A stretch of DNA of 43,717 nucleotides from Gammaproteobacteria bacterium (GTDB taxonomy: Bacteria; Pseudomonadota; Gammaproteobacteria; Pseudomonadales; Azotimanducaceae): positions 1 through 43,717 of the forward strand of contig JAHEEG010000014.1 in NCBI GenBank assembly GCA_024640825.1. Reading direction: 5' to 3'. The notes under the pieces are model-generated. The model worked only from the letters and a program-made list of their open reading frames with translations, was not told the origin of the DNA and ran no database searches. A program made the translations under genes and the position numbers. Numbering within the stretch: position 1 is the stretch's first letter; each line of letters starts with the position of its first letter. Positions 34,854-43,173 of this stretch are shown one piece after another.

Positions 34854-35348
34854 TCATTCCCGGGCGGTGTCGAGGTAGGCGCGGATACGCTGTAGCTGGG
34901 GTAGCTGTCGGCGAATGCGCGCTATACCGAATTCTTCGAGAAAGGCTTCGAGCAGGGGGAAGGTTGCCGCAACGGCAGCGTCCCGTGCCTGGCGGCCGCG
35001 CGGCGTAATGCGCACAAGCTTGCGCCGGCCGCTCGTCGGGTCTGCGTTAATGCTCACGAAACCTTTGGCCGCCAGCTTGCCGAGGGTATTGGTCATGGCG
35101 CCTTTGCTGACCTGAAATGCCCTCGCCAGCCTGCCTGGGGTGGCTTCGTCGTCGACGCGGACAAACCAGTTGAGCACGCCGAACTGCGACTGGTTCAGCC
35201 CCTGAGGCATCTGTTTGTCCATCTGGTTGGCGGACAGCTGCGCGATGATGTTGATCTCGTTGAAAAAGCTGTAAGCATCGTTGAGATCGGCCGTGTTTCG
35301 GCGCGCCCTCTGCGCTTTCCCGGCAGCCAGTTTTCGCGGCATAGACAT
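34854..35348 (-). CDS. MarR family transcriptional regulator
   Basis: A 164-residue winged-helix regulator (162 if the second ATG at 35342 is used). It contains GLNQSQFGVLNWFV, the recognition helix RLARAFQVSKGAMTNTLGKL, the wing NADPTSGRRKLVRITPRG and a final dimerisation helix. The region just upstream holds overlapping inverted repeats and a consensus TATAAT on its own strand (35384 to 35379), so it probably represses itself and the divergent gene at 35429. The CrtC/DUF7064-like gene follows downstream. Confidence 0.87.
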   Translation of the reverse strand: MSMPRKLAAGKAQRARRNTADLNDAYSFFNEINIIAQLSANQMDKQMPQGLNQSQFGVLNWFVRVDDEATPGRLARAFQVSKGAMTNTLGKLAAKGFVSINADPTSGRRKLVRITPRGRQARDAAVAATFPLLEAFLEEFGIARIRRQLPQLQRIRAYLDTARE

Positions 35349-35370
35349 TGTTTAATATCAAACAGTTTGA
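35349..35370. promoter_or_regulatory. Overlapping palindromes, candidate MarR operator
   Basis: TGTTT-N6-AAACA (35349-35364) overlaps the perfect inverted repeat TCAAACAGTTTGA (35358-35370). Both lie between the start codon of the MarR gene and its -10 box, a position where a bound repressor would block initiation or early elongation. Confidence 0.65.
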
Positions 35371-35395
35371 AGTGAAACATTATACCGGGTATTGT
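35367..35395. promoter_or_regulatory. Divergent promoters between MarR gene and the 35429 gene
   Basis: On the minus strand a perfect TATAAT lies at 35384-35379. On the plus strand TTGAAG (35367-35372) and TATTGT (35390-35395) are 17 bp apart, each 4/6 to consensus. The two promoters overlap each other, and the plus-strand -35 overlaps the palindrome. Confidence 0.45.
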
Positions 35396-35428
35396 GCTTT
35401 TCGAGAAGGCGACGAGGTTGGGTGGAAC

Positions 35429-35833
35429 ATGTTGAAAGCTGCAGTTTGGATTCTAGGCGGGCTGCTGGCTCTCGCGTTTGTGATTTACGTTTCGCAGATT
35501 GTGGCGTCAGAGACCGGCGAGGTCGTGGTGTTGACCACTGCCGGTGCGGGCGGCGAGCCGGTGGAGACCCGTCTCTGGGTCGTCGATCTTGAAGGCAGTC
35601 AGTACCTGCGCGCTAGCGAAGGTTCAGGATGGTACGGACGCTTGATGGCCGATGCGGCGGTAGAGCTGCGTCGTGGGGAGAATTCGAGCCCCTATGCTGC
35701 GGTGCCGTCTCCGGAGGTAAGAGATAGGGTTAACGATCTGATGCGGGATAAGTATGGCTGGCGCGATGTCTACATCGGCTGGCTCGTAGGTAGTCGGGAT
35801 AAAGCCATGCCCATTCGCATGGATGTCAGATAA
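35429..35833 (+). CDS. Membrane-anchored small protein, possibly DUF2255/split-barrel type
   Basis: A 134-residue protein with an N-terminal membrane helix (AAVWILGGLLALAFVIYVSQI, about 4-24) followed by a domain containing TTAGAGGEPVETRLWVVDLEG, YLRASEGSGWYGRLMADAAVELR and a C-terminal DKYGWRDVYIGW. This order resembles DUF2255 and related nitroreductase/flavin-binding split-barrel proteins, but the match is from memory. ATG 35429 was chosen because the membrane helix starts right there. The longer frame back to 35348 runs through the operator. Control by the divergent MarR protein is likely. Confidence 0.6.
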   Translation: MLKAAVWILGGLLALAFVIYVSQIVASETGEVVVLTTAGAGGEPVETRLWVVDLEGSQYLRASEGSGWYGRLMADAAVELRRGENSSPYAAVPSPEVRDRVNDLMRDKYGWRDVYIGWLVGSRDKAMPIRMDVR

Positions 35834-35856
35834 ACGGCCAGGTCCGATGTACTTTC

Positions 35857-36354
35857 TTAGAAGAAGCGTGCCAGCACGAACAGGCTCACCATCGTGAACG
35901 CCAGGCTCACCTTCACGGCTGCGCCGACCACAAGGCCCACAGTGGCCCCCGCTCCGGCGCGGCCCGCTTCTCGCAGCGAGCGCCGAGCCGACAGCTCGCC
36001 GATAACCGCGCCGATGAAAGGTCCAAGCAGGATGCCAGCGGGGGCGAAGGCAATGCCAACCAGCGCACCGATCAGTGCGCCCCATGCGGCTCTCGGAGTA
36101 GCGCCGAAACGGGAAGCACCCATGGCGCTCGCGGCGAAGTCCACCAGGTAGGTCAGTACGGCCATCGCCGCGAGCACGGTCATGGTACCCCAGCCAGCGT
36201 AGGCGAAATCGTCGATCCAGGCGCCGAGCAGCAGACCCGCAAACAGTATCGGTGGCCCGGGTAGTGCGGGCAGCAGCAGGCCCAGTATGCCTGTCGCGAT
36301 CAGCAGCACGGCCAGGACCCACAGCAGCACTTCCATTGTCATCGCGGTTTCCAT
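35857..36354 (-). CDS. DUF456 family membrane protein
   Basis: A 165-residue membrane protein with about four or five helices. The pattern LPALPGPPILFAGLLLGAWIDDF near the N-terminus and GASRFGATPRAAWGALIGALVG in the middle, followed by ILLGPFIGAVIGEL, is the DUF456 signature. The glycine-rich helices fold closely in the membrane. No function is established for the family. A second in-frame ATG at 36342 is possible. It converges on the gene at 35429 with a 23-bp gap. Confidence 0.85.
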   Translation of the reverse strand: METAMTMEVLLWVLAVLLIATGILGLLLPALPGPPILFAGLLLGAWIDDFAYAGWGTMTVLAAMAVLTYLVDFAASAMGASRFGATPRAAWGALIGALVGIAFAPAGILLGPFIGAVIGELSARRSLREAGRAGAGATVGLVVGAAVKVSLAFTMVSLFVLARFF

Positions 36355-36688
36355 GAACGGCCTCGCCTCGTAAAACAGATCAGTGCTGCGGGGTGAGCCC
36401 AGGGATCATCGATAGAGCTCTTATGCTTGCACTTGCGCGGTGCGCAAGCTTGTCAAAATGCACAACTTGAATGCAACCTCCGGCGTGGAGCGGCCAGTTG
36501 ATTCGCTCAGAGCGCCCTGAAGCGGAATTGTTCGAGAGTTGGCCCGTGTTTTGCAGATTCTTTTTCGAGACATGGGTTCGACAAACGCTTAGCCGATCCG
36601 GGTCGCTCTCTTTCGGCTGATGGCCGGACGATATCGGGCTAGGGGTCGTGAGCGTGAAAACTTCCAACGGTTGATGAGGAAAAAGGAA
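36355..36688. other. Intergenic region between DUF456 and acyltransferase genes
   Basis: About 334 bp without a supportable gene. Apart from the 17-bp hairpin-forming palindrome listed separately, I see no repeat, RNA gene or clear promoter. The last part is open in the acyltransferase frame, but only the ATG at 36689 has a proper ribosome site. Confidence 0.5.
36432..36448. promoter_or_regulatory. Palindrome CTTGCGC-N3-GCGCAAG
   Basis: A perfect 7-bp inverted repeat with a 3-base loop. It is about 80 bp upstream of the DUF456 start and 240 bp upstream of the acyltransferase. It could be a regulator site or an RNA hairpin. No T-tract follows on either strand. Confidence 0.4.
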
Positions 36689-37429
36689 ATGACAGCGCAA
36701 ATAGCGACAGAGTTTCTTGAAACGGATTACGCAGGACCGCATACCTGGCAGACTCAGGGCTGGGCGCGACTGGTGAGGCGTGCCATGCGTGGGCGTGCTT
36801 ATACTCGCTGGGTCGACCGCTATTGTGAATCTCTGACGGTGACCGGTAAAGAGCACTTCATCGGTCTGCACGGTCCCTGCATCGTCATCGCTAACCATCA
36901 AAGCCACATGGATTCTCTGGTGCTGCTGACAGCGCTGCCGGACGGCGTGAAAAACAATTTCTATTTCGGTGCGGCGGCCGATCGCTGGTTTGTCAAAGGC
37001 AAGAAGAAGCTGATATTGCAGCCCTGGTATCAATCCCTGGTGCTGGGAAATTTCCCCATCAGGCGCGGTGGCGGCTCGCAGGCGCTCGAATATGCGAAGA
37101 CGCTGCTCAACAAAGGCTGCAACGTCGGCATCTTTCCCGAAGGCACCCGTGCCACCAACGGGCGCCTGGGAGACTTCCGCAAGGGGGTGGCGCTGCTGGC
37201 GCTGGAGCTGGACATCCCCGTGGTGCCCGTCTATCTGTCCGGTCTGCGGGAGATGCGACCGAAAGGCCAGTTGGAGGTGACCCCCGGCCCCGCCAGCGTC
37301 GAAATTCTCGAGCCGCTTCGGTTCGCCGTCGGAACGAGCGTGGCGGAAGCCACAGAGCAGATGTGGCAGCGTATGAATGAAAGGCATCTGGCCCACTACC
37401 CGCCGGCACCCGTTCGGCGCGCGGCTTGA
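36689..37429 (+). CDS. 1-acyl-sn-glycerol-3-phosphate acyltransferase family (PlsC-like)
   Basis: A 246-residue acyltransferase with the family blocks in order: NHQSHMD at 69-75 (catalytic His70 and Asp75), a block II-like GNFPIRRGGGS near 120-130, block III FPEGTR at 149-154 and block IV VPVYLSGL. It would transfer a fatty acyl group to a lysophospholipid or similar acceptor at the inner membrane. ATG 36689 is chosen because GAGGA lies 8 bases upstream. It has no long hydrophobic N-terminus, so membrane binding would be peripheral. It converges on the oxidase gene with a 13-bp gap. Confidence 0.87.
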   Translation: MTAQIATEFLETDYAGPHTWQTQGWARLVRRAMRGRAYTRWVDRYCESLTVTGKEHFIGLHGPCIVIANHQSHMDSLVLLTALPDGVKNNFYFGAAADRWFVKGKKKLILQPWYQSLVLGNFPIRRGGGSQALEYAKTLLNKGCNVGIFPEGTRATNGRLGDFRKGVALLALELDIPVVPVYLSGLREMRPKGQLEVTPGPASVEILEPLRFAVGTSVAEATEQMWQRMNERHLAHYPPAPVRRAA

Positions 37430-37442
37430 GACCAGGCATCTC

Positions 37443-38627
37443 TCAGCGGGCCTGGGCGTCTCCGCCCAGGCCTTTCAGCATCAGGCCCTCTGCGGGCAGG
37501 CCGAGCAGGACCCGCCCGGCGTCGTCGATGTGATGAGAAGCTACGGTCGCGTGCTGGCGTACCACTCGGATATCTCTGGCAAGTCGCTCCAGCGGATGGC
37601 CTTTCTGGTTCGCCGTGGTGCCGGCTGCATCGCAGAGTTGATCCACGGCTTCGGTGCAGCCAGCGACTGCGTCTGAGCAGGCCGCCTGAAAGATGGCCAG
37701 CTGCCGGCTCGAGATCTTTCGTTGGGCCCGCACGTCGGCCCAGAGTTCCTCAACCAGCTCGAAAACCAGCGCGCGAGCCCCCCTGACGCGTATCTCAGCC
37801 TCAGCGGCGGCTCGCTGAGCTCTACCCCGATTGCGCAATGATCGGCTGGTGAAACGCGGCTTCTTGCCCTCGGCCAGCTCGACAAATGCGTCAATGGCGG
37901 CTCTTGCGACGCCGAGTGAGACGGCTACCTTGTTGTAGGCCAGGCGCGCGCCGAGCGGAAATCGAAGCAGTGGTGACGCATCCCGGGTACCGCCGATGGG
38001 CGCGACGATGCGACTTTCCGGAACGAACGTATCGACAACGCGTACGTCATGGGAGCCGGAGCCCGCGAGGCCCGAAACGTGCCAGGTATCCAGAATTTCG
38101 AAGTCGCCTTTTTCGATTATGGCGTAGACATTGCCGCGATCAGTATCTGGCTCGCCGTTGCGGTACAGACATACCGTCGCGCCGAAGAGGTGGCCGTTGT
38201 GGCAGCCGCTGACGAACTGCCACTGGCCGCTGACACGATAGCCGCCGTCTACCGCGTCGGCACGACCGACAGCGGCCGTCGAGCCGCACAGCACCACCAT
38301 GGGATCCGCGATCAGCTCCGCGCACTGGTGAAATCCTGGCGCGATCAGACCGAAGCTTTCGACGCCTATCATGAGGTTCCAGCCGGCACTCCCGTCCGCA
38401 CGGGAGATCGCTTCGATGGTGCGTATCTGGGTAACGGGATCGGCGTTTTCTCCACCGCAGCTCTCCGGTGCCGCTATGCGATACAGCCCCTCACGGGCGA
38501 AAGCCTGAGCAACGCTGGCCGGGAGATGGCGCTGGGATTCGGCGGCGTCGGCATTTGCGCGTACCAGGGATGCCAGCGCGGACGCGCGCTGTACCGGGTC
38601 TTTAGACGGTGTTGTAGAAACGTTCAT
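37443..38627 (-). CDS. Acyl-CoA-dehydrogenase-fold flavoprotein, possible class D monooxygenase
   Basis: A 394-residue protein with the three-part acyl-CoA dehydrogenase fold: an N-terminal helical domain (SVAQAFAREGLYRIAAPESCGGEN), a middle beta domain (YRVSGQWQFVSGCHNG, then WHVSGLAGSGSHDVRVVDTFVP) and a C-terminal helical domain. The WxFxSGC stretch and SGLAGSGSHDV are typical of the HsaA/HpaB-like oxygenase branch as well as of uncharacterised acyl-CoA dehydrogenases. No flavin reductase is adjacent. Its start overlaps the stop of the amidohydrolase by ATGA, so the two are coupled and may act on the same compound. Confidence 0.82.
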   Translation of the reverse strand: MNVSTTPSKDPVQRASALASLVRANADAAESQRHLPASVAQAFAREGLYRIAAPESCGGENADPVTQIRTIEAISRADGSAGWNLMIGVESFGLIAPGFHQCAELIADPMVVLCGSTAAVGRADAVDGGYRVSGQWQFVSGCHNGHLFGATVCLYRNGEPDTDRGNVYAIIEKGDFEILDTWHVSGLAGSGSHDVRVVDTFVPESRIVAPIGGTRDASPLLRFPLGARLAYNKVAVSLGVARAAIDAFVELAEGKKPRFTSRSLRNRGRAQRAAAEAEIRVRGARALVFELVEELWADVRAQRKISSRQLAIFQAACSDAVAGCTEAVDQLCDAAGTTANQKGHPLERLARDIRVVRQHATVASHHIDDAGRVLLGLPAEGLMLKGLGGDAQAR

Positions 38628-40450
38628 ATTGCCTCCTGATCGTCAGCCTGGAACACGCGGACGCCCCCTACCCAGGTCTCCAGCACCCGTATTTTTCCGA
38701 TGTCGGTAGCGGTTACCTTCCGCGGATCGGCGTCGAGAATGACGAAGTCCGCCAGCTTGCCCGGTTCCAGGCTGCCGACCTCGTGATCCGAATGGCACTG
38801 CCAGGCGGCGTCCCGGGTCATGGCCCTGATGGCGACCTCTACCGGGACTGCTTCGTCCGGCGCCAGCAGGTTGTCGGGATCCCGCCATAGGGTGCGGGTA
38901 ACTGCGTTCTCGATGCAGCGCAGAGGATTCATCTCGGTGACCGGCTCGTCCGAGTGTATGGTCCATCGGATGCCCGCTGCCTCGCACGCGGCGGCCCGGT
39001 CCAGCTTGGCCGCTTTCTCCGGGCCGAAAATTTCGTCCCGGAACGCCTGACCCCACCAGTACACGTGGCCAATGAGAAAACTGGGCGACAGTCCCAGGTT
39101 GCGGATTCGCACGATCTGCTCGTCGTGCAGAATGGAGCAGTGCTCGATGCGGCAACGGGCCGAGGCCGGGTCGAGGCCGACTGCTCGTGCAGCCTCGAAA
39201 GCTTCCAGCACATTGTCGATCGCCTGATCGCCGTTCGCATGAACCACCACTGGCCAGCCCTGCTCCAACCTGGTCGCGACTTTCTCTTTGAGGGCCTCCG
39301 GTTCGACGTAGGCGATGCCACGGCTGTCGGCGCACAGAAACGGCTCGCGCTGCAGACCGGTCAGGCCCTGATTGGAACCGTCGGAAACGATTTTCCAGCC
39401 AGCCGCGCGCAGCCAGCTGTCGCCGTCACCGAACTTGACGGACGAACGGTCCCAATCCTCGGCGCGCTGGTCTCCTAGCGAGTAGCGGAAGCGGCAGGTC
39501 ATGGCGTTGCTGTCGCGCAGCGCGCGGTAGAGTTCGAGCTCCCCGGCGCCCTGCATCAGGCCGGTACCCTGGTCGCACACCGTGGTGAATCCCACGGCGT
39601 TGGCATGGGCGAAGACGTCCAGACAGGCGCGACTGATATCGTGGGCGCGCATGGCGGCATTGTGCCGTGCCACGCGGCCCAGGGCCCCTCCGCCCTGCAG
39701 GACGCCGTTTGGCATGCCGTCGCTGTCGCGCTCGAAGCGGGAACCCGGCGGGTCCGGAGTGTCCCGGGTGATGCCCGCAATCTCCAGTGCCCGGGTATTG
39801 CAGTACCCCAGATGCAGGGACGCGTTGTAGACGAAAACGGGCAGGGTTTCGGAGACCGTATCGAGCATCTGCCGGGTAAGTACCGAGGGTCCCGCCTGCA
39901 GAGACGGATCGAACTGGCGGCCCACCACCCATGCGTCCGGGTTTTCTTCGAGCGCCGTTTCCGCCGCCACCTCCCGCAGGCGCTGCAGTGCGCCCTCGAC
40001 GCTGGGATAGCGAAATGGTCCGACGTTTTCGTACAGATGCAAAACGGCGATAGGCACCAGATGCATGTGGGGTTCGATGAAGCCGGGGAGCAGGGTTCGA
40101 CCCTGGCAATCGATCACCAGGGCGTCATCAGTGGCCTGGGACCGCGCTTCCTCCGCGGAGCCCACCCGTATCACCCGCCCGTCGCGGATCAGCAGCGCGT
40201 CGGCCTCGCTCATGTTTGGATCCATGGTCATAACTCGGGCATTGACCAGCAGACACTCTCCGGCGGTGAAACGCGCGATGGGGAAATCGGGGCGCGAGCG
40301 AAACGCGTCCGCCTGACGCCTCAGGTCGATATTGCCCGTTTCCAGCAGTGCGGGCAGTGCCTCGGCGCAGCAGGGGCAGCCGAACAGGCTGTGGCTGAAG
40401 GGCGGTCGCTTGGCGCCGCCGCCGCTGTATCCGCTCTGGTGATCAAACAT
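38624..40450 (-). CDS. YtcJ-like metal-dependent amidohydrolase with CPCC extension
   Basis: A 608-residue amidohydrolase. ATG 40450 is chosen because GGGGAGG lies 6 bases upstream. An ATG at 40456 touches the ribosome site. Metal motif HMH is His128 and His130 in LPGFIEPHMH. Further ligands appear in VVHANGDQAIDN, CRIEHCSI and TIHSDEPV, and the final SLEPGKLADFVILDADP strand is characteristic. YtcJ-type enzymes hydrolyse amides or cyclic imides of mostly unknown identity. Before the catalytic domain there is an unusual extension of about 60 residues with GCPCC (Cys25, Cys27, Cys28). The enzyme is coupled to the downstream flavoprotein. Confidence 0.85.
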   Translation of the reverse strand: MFDHQSGYSGGGAKRPPFSHSLFGCPCCAEALPALLETGNIDLRRQADAFRSRPDFPIARFTAGECLLVNARVMTMDPNMSEADALLIRDGRVIRVGSAEEARSQATDDALVIDCQGRTLLPGFIEPHMHLVPIAVLHLYENVGPFRYPSVEGALQRLREVAAETALEENPDAWVVGRQFDPSLQAGPSVLTRQMLDTVSETLPVFVYNASLHLGYCNTRALEIAGITRDTPDPPGSRFERDSDGMPNGVLQGGGALGRVARHNAAMRAHDISRACLDVFAHANAVGFTTVCDQGTGLMQGAGELELYRALRDSNAMTCRFRYSLGDQRAEDWDRSSVKFGDGDSWLRAAGWKIVSDGSNQGLTGLQREPFLCADSRGIAYVEPEALKEKVATRLEQGWPVVVHANGDQAIDNVLEAFEAARAVGLDPASARCRIEHCSILHDEQIVRIRNLGLSPSFLIGHVYWWGQAFRDEIFGPEKAAKLDRAAACEAAGIRWTIHSDEPVTEMNPLRCIENAVTRTLWRDPDNLLAPDEAVPVEVAIRAMTRDAAWQCHSDHEVGSLEPGKLADFVILDADPRKVTATDIGKIRVLETWVGGVRVFQADDQEAI

Positions 40451-40680
40451 CTGCATCCTCCCCGCAAAGCGGCTACCCGGTCACCGCCTCTTGTCTATCG
40501 ACACACCCATCCTACGCCCGGCGAGGTGTGAAAGCCCAGGGTTGCGCGCGCTTCGCCGAGTTCGGGCACAATGGCCGCCCCGCCGGTTTTACGTTGAGGA
40601 ATCATATTCAGCATGGGCGCCGATCGTTACCCGTTGGGCATTCCAGACAATGCTCCCGCGCCGCGGGCGATGGGCGGCAT

Positions 40681-41958
40681 GTGAGCTTCGCTAAACGCAT
40701 CAACGGATTGTTTCGACCCCAGGGCAAAATTTTCTACGGCTGGTGGATCGTCGCCGCCAGTGGCGGTGTTCAGTATCTGGCCAGCGTGCTCTGGATGCAG
40801 TCCTATGGCGCTTACGTGGTGCTTCTACAGGCGGACTTCGGCTGGAGCAAAACCCTGCTTGCGGGCGCCTTCGCTCTGACCCGGATTGAGAGCGGCATTC
40901 TCGGACCGTTGCAGGGCTGGCTGGTCGACCGGTTTGGACCGCGCATCGTGCTCAGCGTAGGCACCGTCATGTTCGGGGTCGGTTTCATGCTGTTCAGCCA
41001 GGTAGATTCGCTGCTGACCTTTTATCTGACCTTTGCGCTCATCGCCCTTGGCTCGAGCCTAGGCGGCTTTGCGACCCTGATGGTCTCGCTGGTGAACTGG
41101 TTCAGCCGTCACAGGGCCAAGGCGGTGGCGTTTTCACAGATAGGTTACGCACTGGGTGGCTTCTCGGTGCCGCTGGTGATACTGCTGCTCGAGGCGTTTG
41201 GTTGGCGCAGCACGGCGCTCATTTCCGGTTTCGTCGTAATCCTGGTGGGTCTGCCTCTGGTGCGGCTCGTGCACCACCGTCCTGAAGATATTGGTGAACG
41301 TCCCGACGGCGCGCCGGCACCGCCGGGCGAAAGTGAGGGCCGCAGCGCCGCCAGCGCCGATTTCACTGCCCGGGAGGCCATGCGCACCCGCGCGTTCTGG
41401 CTGATTTCGGCCGGTCATGCCACCGCGCTGCTGGTGGTTTCTGCCGTTCTGGTTCATCTGGTTCCCCATCTCACCGAAGGCCTGAACTACTCTCTGGCAG
41501 AGGCAGGTGGTGTGGTGGCGCTGATGACGGCATTTCAGATGCTCGGACAGCTGTCTGGCGGTTATCTCGGCGATCGCTTGAACAAGCGGGTGATCTGCGC
41601 CCTGTGCATGGTTGCCCATGCAGGAGGCCTGCTGCTGGTAACCTTTGCCACCACCTGGTGGATGGTGCTTGGCTTTGCCGCGTTGCATGGCCTGGCGTGG
41701 GGTACCCGCGGGCCGCTCATGGTGGCGGTACGCGCCGACTACTTTGGTCCCACCTCTTTTGGCACGATCATGGGCTTCTCGTCTCTCATCGTCATGCTTG
41801 GTATGTCTGGCGGTCCCATCGTCGCCGGCTACATGGCGGATGTTTCGGGAAATTACGAGAGCGGCCTGGCGCTGCTGGCGGGCTTGTCTCTACTTGGCTC
41901 GCTGCTGTTCCTCGCCGCCAAGCCGCCACTGCCGCCCAGTCGTCAGGCTTGCACCTGA
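40681..41958 (+). CDS. MFS transporter, OFA/monocarboxylate type
   Basis: A 425-residue, 12-helix MFS protein. Typical features of the oxalate:formate/monocarboxylate branch are FYGWWIVAASGGVQYL at the first helix, the loop GWLVDRFGPRIVLSVG and FSRHRAKAVAFSQIGYALGG before helix 5. GTG 40681 is chosen because the hydrophobic start comes soon after. The ribosome site is weak, and the frame is open further upstream without MFS-like sequence. It diverges from the amidohydrolase by 230 bp and may import that enzyme's substrate, which is inference. Confidence 0.82.
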   Translation: MSFAKRINGLFRPQGKIFYGWWIVAASGGVQYLASVLWMQSYGAYVVLLQADFGWSKTLLAGAFALTRIESGILGPLQGWLVDRFGPRIVLSVGTVMFGVGFMLFSQVDSLLTFYLTFALIALGSSLGGFATLMVSLVNWFSRHRAKAVAFSQIGYALGGFSVPLVILLLEAFGWRSTALISGFVVILVGLPLVRLVHHRPEDIGERPDGAPAPPGESEGRSAASADFTAREAMRTRAFWLISAGHATALLVVSAVLVHLVPHLTEGLNYSLAEAGGVVALMTAFQMLGQLSGGYLGDRLNKRVICALCMVAHAGGLLLVTFATTWWMVLGFAALHGLAWGTRGPLMVAVRADYFGPTSFGTIMGFSSLIVMLGMSGGPIVAGYMADVSGNYESGLALLAGLSLLGSLLFLAAKPPLPPSRQACT

Positions 41959-41999
41959 GGAAGCGACTATCTTGCCGCGTCCCCGCCGGCGGAGCAGGC

Positions 42000-42239
42000 G
42001 TGACCTCTCTCTGCTCCCGTTACGAGCTCACAGACGGGCGCGTCACGGGCAGCGTCGGCCAACACTACGACGTCCTCATCGCGCCGCGGACCTACGCCGA
42101 ATTTGTGTGTGCATGGTGTCGCGACGCCGCATTTCTGACGGTCGGCGAGCGAGACCCCGGTTCCCGAGCCGTCAGGCCCAACCCGGGTGTTATTCCGTGG
42201 GAACCGTCATATAGATGCCGTTCGACTTCAGCTCCCTGA
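42000..42239 (+). CDS. Possible small protein of unknown function
   Basis: A 79-codon frame from GTG 42000 with GGAG at 41991-41994. It encodes a soluble peptide containing YELTDGRVTGSVGQHYDVLI and EFVCAWCRDA. Third codon positions are G/C-rich as in the neighbouring genes. It lies 41 bp after the MFS gene, and its last 50 bases overlap the opposite-strand gene. I recognise no family, and chance remains a real possibility in GC-rich DNA. Confidence 0.3.
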   Translation: MTSLCSRYELTDGRVTGSVGQHYDVLIAPRTYAEFVCAWCRDAAFLTVGERDPGSRAVRPNPGVIPWEPSYRCRSTSAP

Positions 42240-42885
42240 TGGGGGCGATACTGGCGAGAAACTTCTGCAGCCAGTCGGAGCTCATTGCATCCAGCAGCGC
42301 GGCCACTCGAGCCTGATTCGGCAGGGACATGAGCACCTGCAGCTGGCCTGCACCCTCGCCGGCTGCGATGGCGCTGTATACGCTCAATTTTGCGTCGTCC
42401 AGGCCGTTTTCCGACATCAGCGTGTCCAGGTTGCGGATTGCGTCCAGATAGGCAGCGGTGTCGGTCGTGGTAACGAAGGTGGCATATACGACGCCGTCTT
42501 CATAGACGCCGCCATCGATCAGAGCCGTGTACAGCGTATTGTCGACGCGCTTGCGAATGACATCCGCAGAAGCGATGACGGCTGCCACGGCTTTGTTGTT
42601 GGTCGATGACATGCCCTGGGCCAGCCAGTCGGCGCTGGTGTCTGCAAACGATACGTAGTAGGCAACGCCGACCTGTTCGCCGGCCTGAGCCGGAACGTAG
42701 ACGTTTCCGGAAGCCTTAATGTTTTCCGCTTTCCAGGTTTTATTGAGCCTGCCGACGAAGTTGGCGTAGGCGGCGACATCATCTGTTTCCACCGTGATCA
42801 CCGTCATGAATTGAGCGGCGGACGCGGAGGCGCTGGCAAAGATGGCCATGGTTATCAGTGCAGCAGCAGCTAGCAGGTCTTTCAT
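42190..42885 (-). CDS. Secreted protein of unknown function with two similar halves
   Basis: A 231-residue protein with a signal peptide (cleavage after SASASAA, near residue 24). Two similar halves follow, each a strand-helix-strand unit: FMTVITVETDDVAAYANFVG with VAYYVSFADTSADWLAQGMS, and VVYATFVTTTDTAAYLDAIR with LQVLMSLPNQARVAALLDAMS. This looks like a duplicated ferredoxin-like dimeric barrel of the NIPSNAP/ABM type. No function can be assigned. AGGGGAG lies 4 bases before ATG 42885. The 288 bp upstream of it, to the next gene, show nothing I can name. Confidence 0.75.
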   Translation of the reverse strand: MKDLLAAAALITMAIFASASASAAQFMTVITVETDDVAAYANFVGRLNKTWKAENIKASGNVYVPAQAGEQVGVAYYVSFADTSADWLAQGMSSTNNKAVAAVIASADVIRKRVDNTLYTALIDGGVYEDGVVYATFVTTTDTAAYLDAIRNLDTLMSENGLDDAKLSVYSAIAAGEGAGQLQVLMSLPNQARVAALLDAMSSDWLQKFLASIAPIRELKSNGIYMTVPTE

Positions 42886-43173
42886 GATTCTCCCCTGTGT
42901 AAATAGATCTCCCTGTTTCAGTTTGAGCTTAGACTCCAGTTTTCACAAGCATTGGCGTTACCAACTGATTCTGAAATCATTCTCACAATGGTTGGCTCGA
43001 GCTGGATACCCGTGCCGATCGTCGAGCTCGGCCCGTTGAGCCCCTGATGTGAGACAATCCCGGGGCGTGACGGGTCACATCTAATTCTCATGCGGAGCAG
43101 CCGGGCCCTCGGGGCTGTTCAACTCAAGCCGCAATCAGATCTGCAATGGCCTTTGAAACAAGGGGGACTCACA

